Positions 1 to 8,431 of a stretch of DNA of 64,000 nt are shown piece after piece. The stretch spans positions 124,001-188,000 of the forward strand of contig NZ_NPFY01000011.1 in NCBI RefSeq assembly GCF_002259415.1, written 5' to 3'. The position numbers were made by a program, and so were the translations under genes. The stretch's first letter is position 1; each line of letters starts with the position of its first letter. Below the pieces are notes generated by a model. It saw only the letters and a list, made by a program, of their open reading frames with translations, was not told where the DNA came from and ran no database searches. Source of the stretch: Rhodococcus sp. 14-2470-1b (GTDB lineage Bacteria > Actinomycetota > Actinomycetes > Mycobacteriales > Mycobacteriaceae).

Positions 1-105
1 GGTCTCCTCGACCGTGCGGTTGCCCTTGCGCAGGTCACGCGCGAAGTCCGCGAGTCCCGACAACGTCGGCGAATTGTCCGACGCTCGCGCGGTGGGTTCA
101 GCCAT
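1..105 (-). CDS. N-terminal fragment of an unidentified protein
   Basis: The reading frame starts with ATG at 103-105 on the minus strand and runs off the left edge. The visible N-terminus begins MAEPTARASDNSPTLSGLAD and continues with a basic, polar stretch ending in RTVEET. A good Shine-Dalgarno sequence (GAGGTGA) lies about four bases before the ATG, which supports the start. Only about 35 residues are visible, and I do not recognise the family. The gene points away from the c-di-GMP gene on its right. Confidence 0.55.
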   Translation of the reverse strand, partial: MAEPTARASDNSPTLSGLADFARDLRKGNRTVEET

Positions 106-264
106 CGTTCACCTCAGTCCGAGCTGCATGCAATCAACGTTGATGCAGGTAGCAGCGCGGAACCATGGCGTGCACCTGCTCCGGGTGACGACGCCGCTGC
201 TCGACGGATGCCCCTCCGGTTCGACCACGAACTGCGATCGACGACGCACATCATATCCGGCGTT

Positions 265-387
265 CTAGAGATCCTCGTCTTCGTCGTCCCAGTTGCCGAT
301 CGATCCGAGTCCACGGCTGATGCGCAGAGCGAAGATGAGCGCTATCACGATCCACAGCGCCACGATGCCCAGAATCCACCACCACAT
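265..387 (-). CDS. 40-residue single-span membrane protein with acidic tail
   Basis: This small frame encodes 40 residues: it begins MWWWILGIVALW, has one hydrophobic helix of about 20 residues with a tryptophan-rich start, then a short polar part and an acidic tail ending in DDEDEDL. The layout (one membrane span, cytoplasmic acidic tail) matches small actinobacterial membrane proteins of unknown role, and resembles the 53-residue protein at 63515-63676. No clear ribosome binding site precedes the ATG, and an upstream in-frame CTG cannot be excluded. Function unknown. Confidence 0.5.
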   Translation of the reverse strand: MWWWILGIVALWIVIALIFALRISRGLGSIGNWDDEDEDL

Positions 388-561
388 TTCGCCAGTGTGC
401 AGGGAAACGAGCAGGTTTGTCGGGCGAAAGGACGAAGTGGTTCGAGTCCGCCATCGTTGGGTATTCGACGGCTCTTGTGCGCTCCCGTGGATTCAGTACT
501 TATCGACTGGACCAGGCCATACCATGTGTTGTCGACTGTCAGTTGGCCTGAAAGGACGGCT

Positions 562-2754
562 ATGCCGGATCCGACCGATGACCTGGCCGTACTGCAGGCG
601 TTACTGGACCTGTCGCCCGATCTGATCGCATTGTCGGAATTCTCGGGTGAAGTGCTGTACGTCAATCCGGCCGGACGCGCGCTCGTCGGCCTCGATTCCC
701 TGCCGGACGACGAGGGCCTGACAACCGACATGTTTTTCACCGTTCGCGGCCTCCTGGTGGCCGACGAGGTCGAGGCGAGTCTGAGGCATACCGGTCAGTG
801 GCGGGGATTGAGCGAACTTCGCCATCACCGCACGGACGTCGCCATCCCCGTCGCAGTCTCGGCTTACGTCCTCGAGAGCCACGACGGCTTCCCCGGCAAG
901 ATCGCCACGATCATTCGGGACAGGACGGCCGGGCACCACCGCGACGAAGAATTGCAGGCCGTGGCCGCGACGGCCAGACAGCACGCAGCCGAGCAACAAG
1001 CGCTCGCCGAACTCAGCCGACTAGCCGTGCACGCAGACCTCGCGCAGTTGATGTCGGCCGCAGCTCTGGCCGCTGCGACGCTTCTGGGCGTCGAATCCGC
1101 AGCCGTCGTCCATCAGACGCATGCCGGGGACAGCACCCTGAACGTTCTCGCTGCAAGCCGGACCCTCTCCCCGCGCACGTCCATTCCGGCCGGCAACCAT
1201 TCGATGGCCGGTTACGCACTGCAGCACAACATCCCGGTTATCTGCCCGGACATCGCCACCGAGGATCGCTTCGACACCTCGACAATGGCAGGACTCGAGA
1301 TGCGCAGCGGGGCAGCGGTACCGGTGCCTTTCGCCTCATCGGAGCACTGGGGTGCACTGGCGGTGTACGGACACGAGCCACGGATGTACAGTGCCGACGA
1401 GATGAGCTTCCTCGCCGCCGTCGCGAGTGTCGTGACGTCAGCGCTCAAACGCGTGGAGCTGGACCGACAGCTGTGGCTCAAGAGCATGCACGACGCCCTG
1501 ACGTCACTCCCCAATCGGACGCTGGCGTACGAGTTCGTCGACGATGCGCTCATGCGCAACCACTCGGAATGCAGTCACGTTACGCTCTTGCTCCTCGACA
1601 TCGACGACTTCAAGATCATCAACGACAGCCTCGGACACGAGAGCGGGGACCGTGCACTCGTCCGATTCAGCGAGCGCCTCACCGACGCCGTGGGAGAACG
1701 AGGCACCGTAGCCCGACTCGGGGGCGACGAGTTCCTCGTCATGTACCAGAACATCCAGGGACCTGACGAGGCAGAAGAGTTTGCCCGCCACATCATTTCG
1801 ATGCTGGGCGCGCCTCTGCGCCCGGGTGACGGCCCCATCCCGATGAGCGTCAGCATCGGCATCGCCCTGTCGGAGCCGTCGATGACCCGGCGCGATCTCA
1901 TTCACCGAGCCGACCTGGCAATGTACCGCGCCAAGGACAGCGGCGACGGCGGGTACGCACTTTTCGACCGCGACGACCTGTACGACGCGGACCGCGTCCG
2001 ATCGTTGTCGATCGACCTACGGAACGCCCTGGCCGCAGGGGATCTCAGACTGCATTATCAACCGCTGATACAGATCTCCACCGGCAGGATCGTTGCAGTC
2101 GAGGCACTGGCACGCTGGAACCATCCGGAGCGAGGACCGATCGAACCGACCGAGTTCGTCGCCGTCGCAGAAAGGACCGGCCTGGCCACCGCCCTGGGCT
2201 CGTGGGCGCTCCGCACCGCGTGCGCGCAGGCGGTCCAGTGGAGAACGTTCTCGGACATCACCATCCGTGTGAACGTAAGCGCTCTTCAACTGCGTAACAG
2301 CGCTTTTCCCGACGACGTCGCCGCCGTGCTACGCGACACCGGGTTACCTCCGGAGGCCCTCGGCCTCGAAATCACCGAAACGGTATGGGTCTCCGACACC
2401 GCCCGCGTCTCCGCGACCCTGGAAGCCCTCGGCGCGATGGGCGTTGCACTGCTGCTCGACGACCTGGGCAAAGGGTACGGCTCCATCGCCTACCTCGACC
2501 GCTACCCGACGTTCGAGTGCCTCAAGATCGACAGGTCCTACATCGCCGAACTGCCCGGGGAACGTGCCGAAGCGGTCGTCTCCGCGATCGTCATGCTCGC
2601 CACTGCATTCGACGTCACCGTCGTCGGCGAAGGCGTCGAGAACCAGGCGCAGTACGACGCCCTCGTGGCCGCCGGATGCCATCTGGCCCAGGGCTTCCAC
2701 CTGGGTCGACCCGTCGATGCGGAACGCACGACGGCGCTACTGCGACAAGCGTGA
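562..2754 (+). CDS. PAS-GAF-GGDEF-EAL cyclic di-GMP signalling protein
   Basis: A soluble 730-residue sensor built from a PAS domain (about 15-125), a GAF domain (about 155-295), a GGDEF domain with intact GGDEF at 387-391, and an EAL domain starting with EALARW at 514. The EAL part keeps residues typical of active phosphodiesterases: the ITE glutamate, DD in DDLGKGYGS, KIDRSY, GEGVEN and QGFHLGRP. The RxxD inhibitory site usually found just before GGDEF is replaced by GERG. It probably both makes and degrades c-di-GMP under sensory control. The ATG at 562 was chosen because GAAAGGACGG lies directly upstream; longer in-frame extensions lack such a signal. Confidence 0.9.
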   Translation: MPDPTDDLAVLQALLDLSPDLIALSEFSGEVLYVNPAGRALVGLDSLPDDEGLTTDMFFTVRGLLVADEVEASLRHTGQWRGLSELRHHRTDVAIPVAVSAYVLESHDGFPGKIATIIRDRTAGHHRDEELQAVAATARQHAAEQQALAELSRLAVHADLAQLMSAAALAAATLLGVESAAVVHQTHAGDSTLNVLAASRTLSPRTSIPAGNHSMAGYALQHNIPVICPDIATEDRFDTSTMAGLEMRSGAAVPVPFASSEHWGALAVYGHEPRMYSADEMSFLAAVASVVTSALKRVELDRQLWLKSMHDALTSLPNRTLAYEFVDDALMRNHSECSHVTLLLLDIDDFKIINDSLGHESGDRALVRFSERLTDAVGERGTVARLGGDEFLVMYQNIQGPDEAEEFARHIISMLGAPLRPGDGPIPMSVSIGIALSEPSMTRRDLIHRADLAMYRAKDSGDGGYALFDRDDLYDADRVRSLSIDLRNALAAGDLRLHYQPLIQISTGRIVAVEALARWNHPERGPIEPTEFVAVAERTGLATALGSWALRTACAQAVQWRTFSDITIRVNVSALQLRNSAFPDDVAAVLRDTGLPPEALGLEITETVWVSDTARVSATLEALGAMGVALLLDDLGKGYGSIAYLDRYPTFECLKIDRSYIAELPGERAEAVVSAIVMLATAFDVTVVGEGVENQAQYDALVAAGCHLAQGFHLGRPVDAERTTALLRQA

Positions 2755-2763
2755 GCACACCGC

Positions 2764-3567
2764 GTGCCCGAAGGTGACTCCGTTTACCGCCTCGCCCGAC
2801 GCCTGAGAGCGGCGCTGGACGGGCGAACACTGCGCATCGGCAGGTTGAATGTCCCGGCGCACGCGACCGTCGACCTCGCCGGGCGGGTGATCACCGGGCA
2901 CCGCACCCATGGCAAACATCTGTTCACCGACTTCGACGACGGGACCGCGCTGCACACCCACCTGAAGATGACCGGATCCTGGACCGTCACGCGTCCCGGC
3001 CGCCGACTACCCGCACGCTTGACCCCCGACGTCCGAGTTCACCTGTCCTGCACGGACGGACCCACCGCCTATGGTCTGACGCTTCCCGTCGTCGACTACG
3101 GCTCCCGATCCGACATGAACCGACTTCTCGCGCACCTCGGGCCCGACCCGCTGCACGACGATTTCGATGCCGCGTTGGCCACATCGAACGTCAGGGCGCA
3201 AGGCGGCGTGCCGATCATCTCGGCCTTGCTCGATCAACGCGTCATAGCCGGGCCCGGAAACCTCTGGGCCAACGAACTCTGCTTCTTGCGTGGACTGCAC
3301 CCGCAGCGACCAGCCGACTCGGTGGATGCACCCGCGCTCGTCGCGTTACTGCACCGCGCGATGACACATTCCGCAACAGTCGACGGAGTCCATCAGATCA
3401 CCACGGGTGACCGACGAAAAGGACGGCAGCACTGGGTCGCCGGCCGAGCAGGCAAGCCCTGCCTTCGCTGCGGGACCATCATTGCAGTCACTGCCGAAGT
3501 CCCCGGTGATCCCGCGCGACGCCGAACCTGGTGGTGCCCCTCCTGCCAGCCGGCAGCATCGGGTTAG
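2764..3567 (+). CDS. nei2: Nei2-type DNA glycosylase / AP lyase
   Basis: 267 residues, starting at a GTG 9 bases after the GGDEF-EAL gene. The N-terminus MPEGDSVYR carries the Pro2-Glu3 catalytic pair of the Fpg/Nei family after Met removal. A helix-two-turn-helix region with GPGNLWANELCF follows near the middle, and a zinc finger of two CxxC pairs (CLRC and CPSC) closes the protein. Family enzymes remove oxidised bases from DNA and cleave the abasic site. The EGDSV start fits the Nei2 branch common in mycobacteria and relatives rather than MutM (PELPEV). The small minus-strand gene ends only 4 bases beyond its stop. Confidence 0.88.
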   Translation: MPEGDSVYRLARRLRAALDGRTLRIGRLNVPAHATVDLAGRVITGHRTHGKHLFTDFDDGTALHTHLKMTGSWTVTRPGRRLPARLTPDVRVHLSCTDGPTAYGLTLPVVDYGSRSDMNRLLAHLGPDPLHDDFDAALATSNVRAQGGVPIISALLDQRVIAGPGNLWANELCFLRGLHPQRPADSVDAPALVALLHRAMTHSATVDGVHQITTGDRRKGRQHWVAGRAGKPCLRCGTIIAVTAEVPGDPARRRTWWCPSCQPAASG

Positions 3568-3571
3568 GGCA

Positions 3572-3760
3572 TCAGGACAGGCGCGCGACCGCGTCCTTCT
3601 CCACGAACAGCGGCACGAAATCACGGATCGACCCACCGTCGAACTTGCGATGCGCTTCCGCGACGGCCGCGTCGACATCTGCCTCGGGGAACCGGGCAGC
3701 AAGCCTCGAACGGATCTCGTCGAGGGCGCGCTGTTCTTCTGTGGTGATGGTCTGCTGCAT
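3572..3760 (-). CDS. Small three-helix protein
   Basis: A 62-residue soluble protein beginning MQQTITTEEQRALDEIRSRL, mostly helical and charged, with the pattern RFPEADVDAAV then a segment ending FVPLFVEKDAVARLS. This looks like the short three-helix-bundle proteins widespread in actinobacteria, whose function is unknown. An in-frame start 51 bases upstream (3811) would add MHGCPLKTERRTGIICG, which has no family look. Neither start has a strong ribosome binding site. It converges with nei2 (4 bases between stops). Confidence 0.6.
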   Translation of the reverse strand: MQQTITTEEQRALDEIRSRLAARFPEADVDAAVAEAHRKFDGGSIRDFVPLFVEKDAVARLS

Positions 3761-3917
3761 GCCACAGATGATGCCCGTGCGACGCTCGGTTTTCAAAGGA
3801 CATCCGTGCACTAACTTGATATTCGTTCAGCTCAGCGGCGCTGTGCGCTGCAGCGATGCGGTGAACGTCACGTTCGGCGCGACAGGCCAGCATCTCCCAC
3901 ATCCCATGCGAAATAGA

Positions 3918-3936
3918 GTAGCGTAGCCTAACCTCT
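3918..3936 (+). promoter_or_regulatory. DtxR/IdeR iron box
   Basis: The 19 bases GTAGCGTAGCCTAACCTCT match the DtxR/IdeR consensus TTAGGTTAGGCTAACCTAA at 13 positions, including the core TAGCCTAACCT half. The site ends 33 bases before the ATG of the iron-siderophore binding protein, a normal operator position. Regulation inferred: repression by Fe-bound IdeR when iron is plentiful. Confidence 0.7.
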
Positions 3937-3969
3937 CGTCCGAATTGTCTACTTCGAAGGGGCCTGTCC

Positions 3970-5022
3970 ATGCACTCCACCACTGCGAAGCGTCGCTGGT
4001 CGCGCCTGATACCCGTAGTCGCCGCGACGGCCGCGCTGGCGCTCGTCGGATGCTCGTCGTCCGAGAACCCGGAGGAAGGCGGTACCGATTCCCCGACTGC
4101 CGGCCTCCTGCCCGACGCCGAGGGCACCACGCAGTACCCCCTCACCGTGGACACATGGGCGGGCGATTTCGTCATCGAAGAGCGCCCCGAACGCGTTGCC
4201 GTGATCGGCTTCAACACCGGCCTGGACGCCCTCCAAGCACTCGACGTCACGCCGGTGTACGCGCTGACAGAGGATCCGGTCTGGGAATGGCGAGACACCG
4301 ACTACTTCTCGCAGATCGAATTCGTCGACGGAGCGACCCGCAGCGACCCGGTGAACTTCGAGAACATCGCCAACACCAACCCCGACGTCATCATCTCGCT
4401 GAACTACGGACTCGAACAGACGGACGTGGATCGCCTCACCGACATCGCACCCTACGTCGACCTGTCCACCGTCCCGGGTGACAAAGCGGACTGGCGCGAG
4501 GGCCAGCGCGTCGTCGGCGAGGTTCTCGATCTTCAGACTGCTGCGGAAGCCGTCATCGACGAGGCCGACCGCAGAATCGCCGACGTCGCCGCCGCACATC
4601 CCGAGTACGAGGGCAAAACCGTCACGATCGCAACGGATTACGCCGGCAGCGGCATCGACTACTACTCCGTCGCAGGCGGCACCGCCGAATCCTTCATGAC
4701 TGATCTGGGATTCACTCCCAATCCCATCGCCGCCGAATTCACCGACGATCCCGCCGTCGCCGACGAAGCACTCGAGAAACTGGACGGCGACATCCTGATC
4801 GTCTCGTACTTCGACGACGCCACCCAGCAGGCCAGGGAGTCCTCCGGGCTCTTCCAGCGCCTCCCGCCCGTCGTCGACGGCCGCTACCACGCCGTCAACG
4901 ACGCCCAGCCGAACTCGGGATCACAGGCCACCTGGGTCCTCCGCCGCGGCGCCAGCGCCCTCAGCCTCCCCTGGGCCGCGGACACCATCTCCGACATCTG
5001 GCTCGCCGATGTCGTGAAGTAA
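3970..5022 (+). CDS. Iron-siderophore ABC transporter substrate-binding lipoprotein
   Basis: 350 residues with a lipoprotein signal: basic start, hydrophobic stretch and a lipobox ending in VGC at about residue 28, followed by a Ser/acidic linker. The mature part has the FepB/FecB-like type III binding fold pattern, with ERPERVAVIGFNTGLDAL near the start and NPDVIISLNYG further on. It would capture ferric siderophores outside the membrane. An iron box lies just upstream and GAAGGGG precedes the ATG. No permease or ATPase for iron lies beside it: the next genes are a dipeptide-type transporter on the opposite strand. It must borrow a transporter encoded elsewhere. Confidence 0.85.
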   Translation: MHSTTAKRRWSRLIPVVAATAALALVGCSSSENPEEGGTDSPTAGLLPDAEGTTQYPLTVDTWAGDFVIEERPERVAVIGFNTGLDALQALDVTPVYALTEDPVWEWRDTDYFSQIEFVDGATRSDPVNFENIANTNPDVIISLNYGLEQTDVDRLTDIAPYVDLSTVPGDKADWREGQRVVGEVLDLQTAAEAVIDEADRRIADVAAAHPEYEGKTVTIATDYAGSGIDYYSVAGGTAESFMTDLGFTPNPIAAEFTDDPAVADEALEKLDGDILIVSYFDDATQQARESSGLFQRLPPVVDGRYHAVNDAQPNSGSQATWVLRRGASALSLPWAADTISDIWLADVVK

Positions 5023-5030
5023 CCCTCCGT

Positions 5031-5072
5031 CACCCGTGCGCGCCGAACCGCCTCATCCGGCCCGCACGGGTG
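5031..5072. terminator. Convergent hairpin terminator
   Basis: The perfect 10-base inverted repeat CACCCGTGCG / CGCACGGGTG (5031-5040 and 5063-5072) lies between the convergent iron-binding gene and the ABC ATPase gene. The right arm falls inside the last codons of the ATPase gene. No U-tract is obvious, so bidirectional termination is inferred from position. Confidence 0.5.
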
Positions 5073-6639
5073 CAGTGGGTGCACTCTCGATCAGATGTCG
5101 GGTGTACTCGTGTTGTGGGTTCCGGAACACCTCAGCGGCGAGCCCCTCCTCCACCACTGTCCCGCGCCGAAGTACGACGACCCGATCGGCGACGCTGTCC
5201 ACCACAGCCAGGTCATGGCTGACGAAGAGGCAGGCGAAGCCGAATTCTTCCCGCAACTCGGCGAACAACTCCAGTACGTGAGCTTGCACCGACACATCGA
5301 GCGCGCTCGTCGGCTCGTCCGCTACCAGCAGCTTCGGCGACAGCGCGAGAGCCCGAGCCAGTGCGACGCGCTGACGCTGCCCACCCGAGAGCTCCGACGG
5401 TCTGCGGTCCACGAAGTCCGCTGGTAAACGGACCGATTCGAGCAGTTGCTTCGTCCTCGACCGCACCTCGGCGCCGGTGGCCACTTTGTGCACCACCAGA
5501 GGCTCACCGATGCTCTGCCCGACGCTTCGGCGCGGGTCCAGCGAGGCCGCAGGATCCTGATGCACCAGGGCGACGCCTCGCCGAAGCGCCCGCAATTCCG
5601 ACGCACGCAAGTGTCCGACCGTCGCCCCGAGTAGCTCGACTCGGCCGGTGGTCGCAGGCACCAACCCCAGGGCCAGTCGACCGAGAGTCGTTTTGCCCGA
5701 ACCGGATTCACCGACCAACCCGAGAACTTCGCCGGCCGAGAGCGTCAGGTCGACGCCCTCGATCGCGGTGAAGGACGCCGCACCGAAGCGACCCGGATAC
5801 ACGACGGAAACGTCGCTCAGACGGAGGACCTCGGCGGATCTTTTCTCGTGCACCCGATCACGGACCTCGTGCAGTCGTGGAACCGCGTCGAGTAGATCGC
5901 GGGTGTAAGGGTGCGACGGATCGGAGAACAACCGGTCCACCGGCTGCCTCTCGAGCACTCGGCCCTCGCGCATCACCACGACCGAATCGGCGATCTCCGC
6001 GACGACCCCCATGTTGTGGGTGATCAACAGAATGGCTGTGCCACGAGTCTTACGCAGCCGCTGCAACAGGTCGAGTATCTCGGCCTGCACGGTGACGTCC
6101 AGCGCTGTGGTCGGCTCGTCGGCGATCAGAAGGTCAGGTTCACCGGACAGTGCGAGGGCGATGACGACACGCTGCTTCTGACCCCCGGACAGCTGATGCG
6201 GATACCAATCGACCCGGGATGCGGCGTCGGGAATCTCCACCAGTTCCAGCAGTTCGATTGCCCGGCAGCGAGCCTCGGACTTGGATATCCTGCCGTGTGC
6301 CTGCAGAGCTTGCGTGATCTGCCACCCGATCTTCTGGACCGGGTTGAGAGCGGTCTGCGGCTCCTGGAAGATCATCGCTGCCCGGACGCCTCGGACGGAC
6401 CCGAGCAGAGCCTCGTTCGCGCCGATCAACTGTGTGTCTCCGAGAGTCACCGAGCCGGTCGCGTCGGCACCGTCGGGTAGCAACCCGAGAATCGTTCGGG
6501 CCGTGAGCGACTTACCGGAACCGGACTCACCCACCAGTGCGACTATCTCACCGTCGTCGACGCCGATGCTCACTCCGTCGACGACCGGTGCAGCCGTCCC
6601 GAACGCGATGGTGAGATCTTCGATCTTCAGTAAGGTCAT
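5053..6639 (-). CDS. Dipeptide-type ABC transporter, double ATPase (DppD-DppF fusion)
   Basis: 528 residues holding two complete ATP-binding cassettes. The first has Walker A GESGSGKS (38-45), LSGGQKQRV and LLIADEPTTALDV; the second has GESGSGKTT, LSGGQRQRV and LLVADEPTSALDV. Single-chain double ATPases are common for peptide/nickel/opine-family importers of actinobacteria. The start ATG (6637-6639) overlaps the stop of the upstream permease by four bases (ATGA). An open frame continues far upstream but only antisense to the permease, so it was excluded. The cargo is probably sulfate or sulfonate esters, judged from the neighbouring sulfatases (inference). Confidence 0.9.
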   Translation of the reverse strand: MTLLKIEDLTIAFGTAAPVVDGVSIGVDDGEIVALVGESGSGKSLTARTILGLLPDGADATGSVTLGDTQLIGANEALLGSVRGVRAAMIFQEPQTALNPVQKIGWQITQALQAHGRISKSEARCRAIELLELVEIPDAASRVDWYPHQLSGGQKQRVVIALALSGEPDLLIADEPTTALDVTVQAEILDLLQRLRKTRGTAILLITHNMGVVAEIADSVVVMREGRVLERQPVDRLFSDPSHPYTRDLLDAVPRLHEVRDRVHEKRSAEVLRLSDVSVVYPGRFGAASFTAIEGVDLTLSAGEVLGLVGESGSGKTTLGRLALGLVPATTGRVELLGATVGHLRASELRALRRGVALVHQDPAASLDPRRSVGQSIGEPLVVHKVATGAEVRSRTKQLLESVRLPADFVDRRPSELSGGQRQRVALARALALSPKLLVADEPTSALDVSVQAHVLELFAELREEFGFACLFVSHDLAVVDSVADRVVVLRRGTVVEEGLAAEVFRNPQHEYTRHLIESAPTAPVRAG

Positions 6640-7475
6640 GACCGGCGCTCCCGTCCGATGCCCTGGGCGATGAGGAGAAAGCCGAGGACGAGCAGTGCGA
6701 CGACGACGAGCGGTCCGACAGCGAACGCCGCGTTGATGTCCAGATTCGGGATGGAGTCGGAGATGATCGACCCGAGCGACGGTTCCGGCGGCCGGACGCC
6801 GATACCGATGAAACTCATCGCACTCTCGACGAACACGGCGAGGGAGAGCGACAGCGCTACCTGAACTCCGATGGGCTCCAGCGAGTTCGGCAGCACGTGC
6901 GTGCGCAGGACGAACAGTTTGCCCGCTCCGATGACCTCGGCCGCTTCGACGTACGGTTGTTCCCGCACCTTCAGCACCGATGTTCTGATCAACCGACCGA
7001 AAATCGGCAGCTCGGCCAGGACGATCACCACGCCGACGGTGAACGCACCAGGACCGATGATGGCGGCGAGCGTGATGGCGAGGATCAAGGCGGGGAAGGC
7101 CAGCACGACGTCGAAGATTCGTTGTGCGGCAGTGTCGGCCGCCGGATGCAGCGTCGACACCAACCCGACGAGACCACCGATGATCGCACCGATCGGCACC
7201 GCGACAAATGCGATCTCGAGATCGATTCTGATGCCGTACAGCACTCGCGAGAGCACGTCGCGGTTGACCTGGTCGGTTCCCAGCCAATGATCCGCGTTGG
7301 GCGCCAGCAAGTTTGCGCCGGAGATCTGTTCCAGCGGATCGTACGGAGCCAACAGCGGAGCGAAGATACCGGCCAGCGCAATGACACCGACGATGATCAC
7401 TCCCACCAGCCCCTGACCACTCGTCAGGCCACTCCACCTGGTCCGCGTCCCTACTGGTTCGTCGAGGACGGTCAT
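6636..7475 (-). CDS. ABC transporter permease, DppC-like
   Basis: 279 residues, about six membrane helices. It opens with a soluble N-terminal tail and the DppC-type sequence APYDPLEQ, followed by HWLGTDQVNRDVLSRVLYG. The inner-membrane coupling motif typical of this family is visible as EAAEVIGAGKLFVLRTHVLPN. It overlaps the upstream DppB-like gene and the downstream ATPase gene by four bases on each side, so the three subunits are translationally coupled. Confidence 0.9.
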   Translation of the reverse strand: MTVLDEPVGTRTRWSGLTSGQGLVGVIIVGVIALAGIFAPLLAPYDPLEQISGANLLAPNADHWLGTDQVNRDVLSRVLYGIRIDLEIAFVAVPIGAIIGGLVGLVSTLHPAADTAAQRIFDVVLAFPALILAITLAAIIGPGAFTVGVVIVLAELPIFGRLIRTSVLKVREQPYVEAAEVIGAGKLFVLRTHVLPNSLEPIGVQVALSLSLAVFVESAMSFIGIGVRPPEPSLGSIISDSIPNLDINAAFAVGPLVVVALLVLGFLLIAQGIGRERRS

Positions 7476-8431
7476 GACGGTGCTCCGATGCGAATCCGGG
7501 GGTCGAGGTAGGCGTGCACCACATCGGTCAGGAGCTGGACTGCGACGAACACCGTCACGGACAACAGCAGCAAGACCTGCACGACGGGGTAATCACGCCG
7601 GCTGATGCCCTGCTCGATCAACTGACCGATACCTGGCCACGCGAAGATCGCCTCGACCAGAACAGCACCCCCGAGCAACTGCCCGGTCTGCAGACCCAAC
7701 GCGGTGACCATCGTGGGCAGTGCGTTTCGCAGCGCCGAGCGCGACACCAGATTCCACTGCGACACTCCCAGGGACCGAGCTGTGGTGATGTAAGGCTGTT
7801 TCAGTTCGGTGCGCAGGGACTCCGTCAGAAACCGCGTCAGAGCGGCCGCCACCGGTAATGCCAGGCACACGGCGGGGAGAAGCAGATACTGCACGGTGAT
7901 GTCGGGACGAGCGAGGAACCCGTCGGGCGGTACCCCGCCCGCCGGCAGTACCGGCAGCAACACAGCGAAAAACAGAACGAGCAGCACACCGGACACGAAC
8001 GGCGGCAACGCCACGGCAACGGTGTTGGCACCGTTGACCAGCGCGGTGAGCCAGCGTCTCGGCCACGCCACGGACGCAACCGAAAGCCCGACCGACACCA
8101 CGACCGCCAGCAGCAGCGCCGTCACCGACAGCACGACGGTGTTGAGCAGGCCGTCGAACACCAGGTCCGCAATGGTTCCGCCGATGACGTACGAGCGCCC
8201 GAGGTCGAACGTGACCACGCCCCAGAGCCAGGTCGAGTACTGCACCGGGATCGATTTGTCCAGTCCCAGTTGCGCTCTGATCGCGGCGATGGATTCCTCG
8301 GACGCGTCGGGCCCGGCCAACGTCGTCGCGGCGTCACCCGGTACCAGGCGAAGCACCAGGAAGATGACGACGGACGCGAGGAACAGTACGAGCAGTGCCG
8401 ACGGAATCTTGTGCAGCAGGTAGCGCGTCAT
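7472..8431 (-). CDS. ABC transporter permease, DppB-like
   Basis: 319 residues with about six membrane helices. The N-terminus MTRYLLHKIPSALLVLFLAS and the following periplasmic-side segment (RLVPGDAAT, IRAQLGLDKSIPVQYSTWL) are standard for DppB/OppB. The coupling motif is TTARSLGVSQWNLVSRSALRNA. The ATG at 8429-8431 overlaps the stop of the binding-protein gene (8428) by four bases, placing it second in a four-gene operon that reads binding protein, DppB, DppC, ATPase. Confidence 0.9.
   Translation of the reverse strand: MTRYLLHKIPSALLVLFLASVVIFLVLRLVPGDAATTLAGPDASEESIAAIRAQLGLDKSIPVQYSTWLWGVVTFDLGRSYVIGGTIADLVFDGLLNTVVLSVTALLLAVVVSVGLSVASVAWPRRWLTALVNGANTVAVALPPFVSGVLLVLFFAVLLPVLPAGGVPPDGFLARPDITVQYLLLPAVCLALPVAAALTRFLTESLRTELKQPYITTARSLGVSQWNLVSRSALRNALPTMVTALGLQTGQLLGGAVLVEAIFAWPGIGQLIEQGISRRDYPVVQVLLLLSVTVFVAVQLLTDVVHAYLDPRIRIGAPS

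Noticed and set aside
6640..7524. Upstream extension of the double ATPase frame
   Set aside because: The added 295 residues are antisense-like and overlap the permease gene fully; the ATG at 6639 starts the true ATPase domain and overlaps the permease stop.
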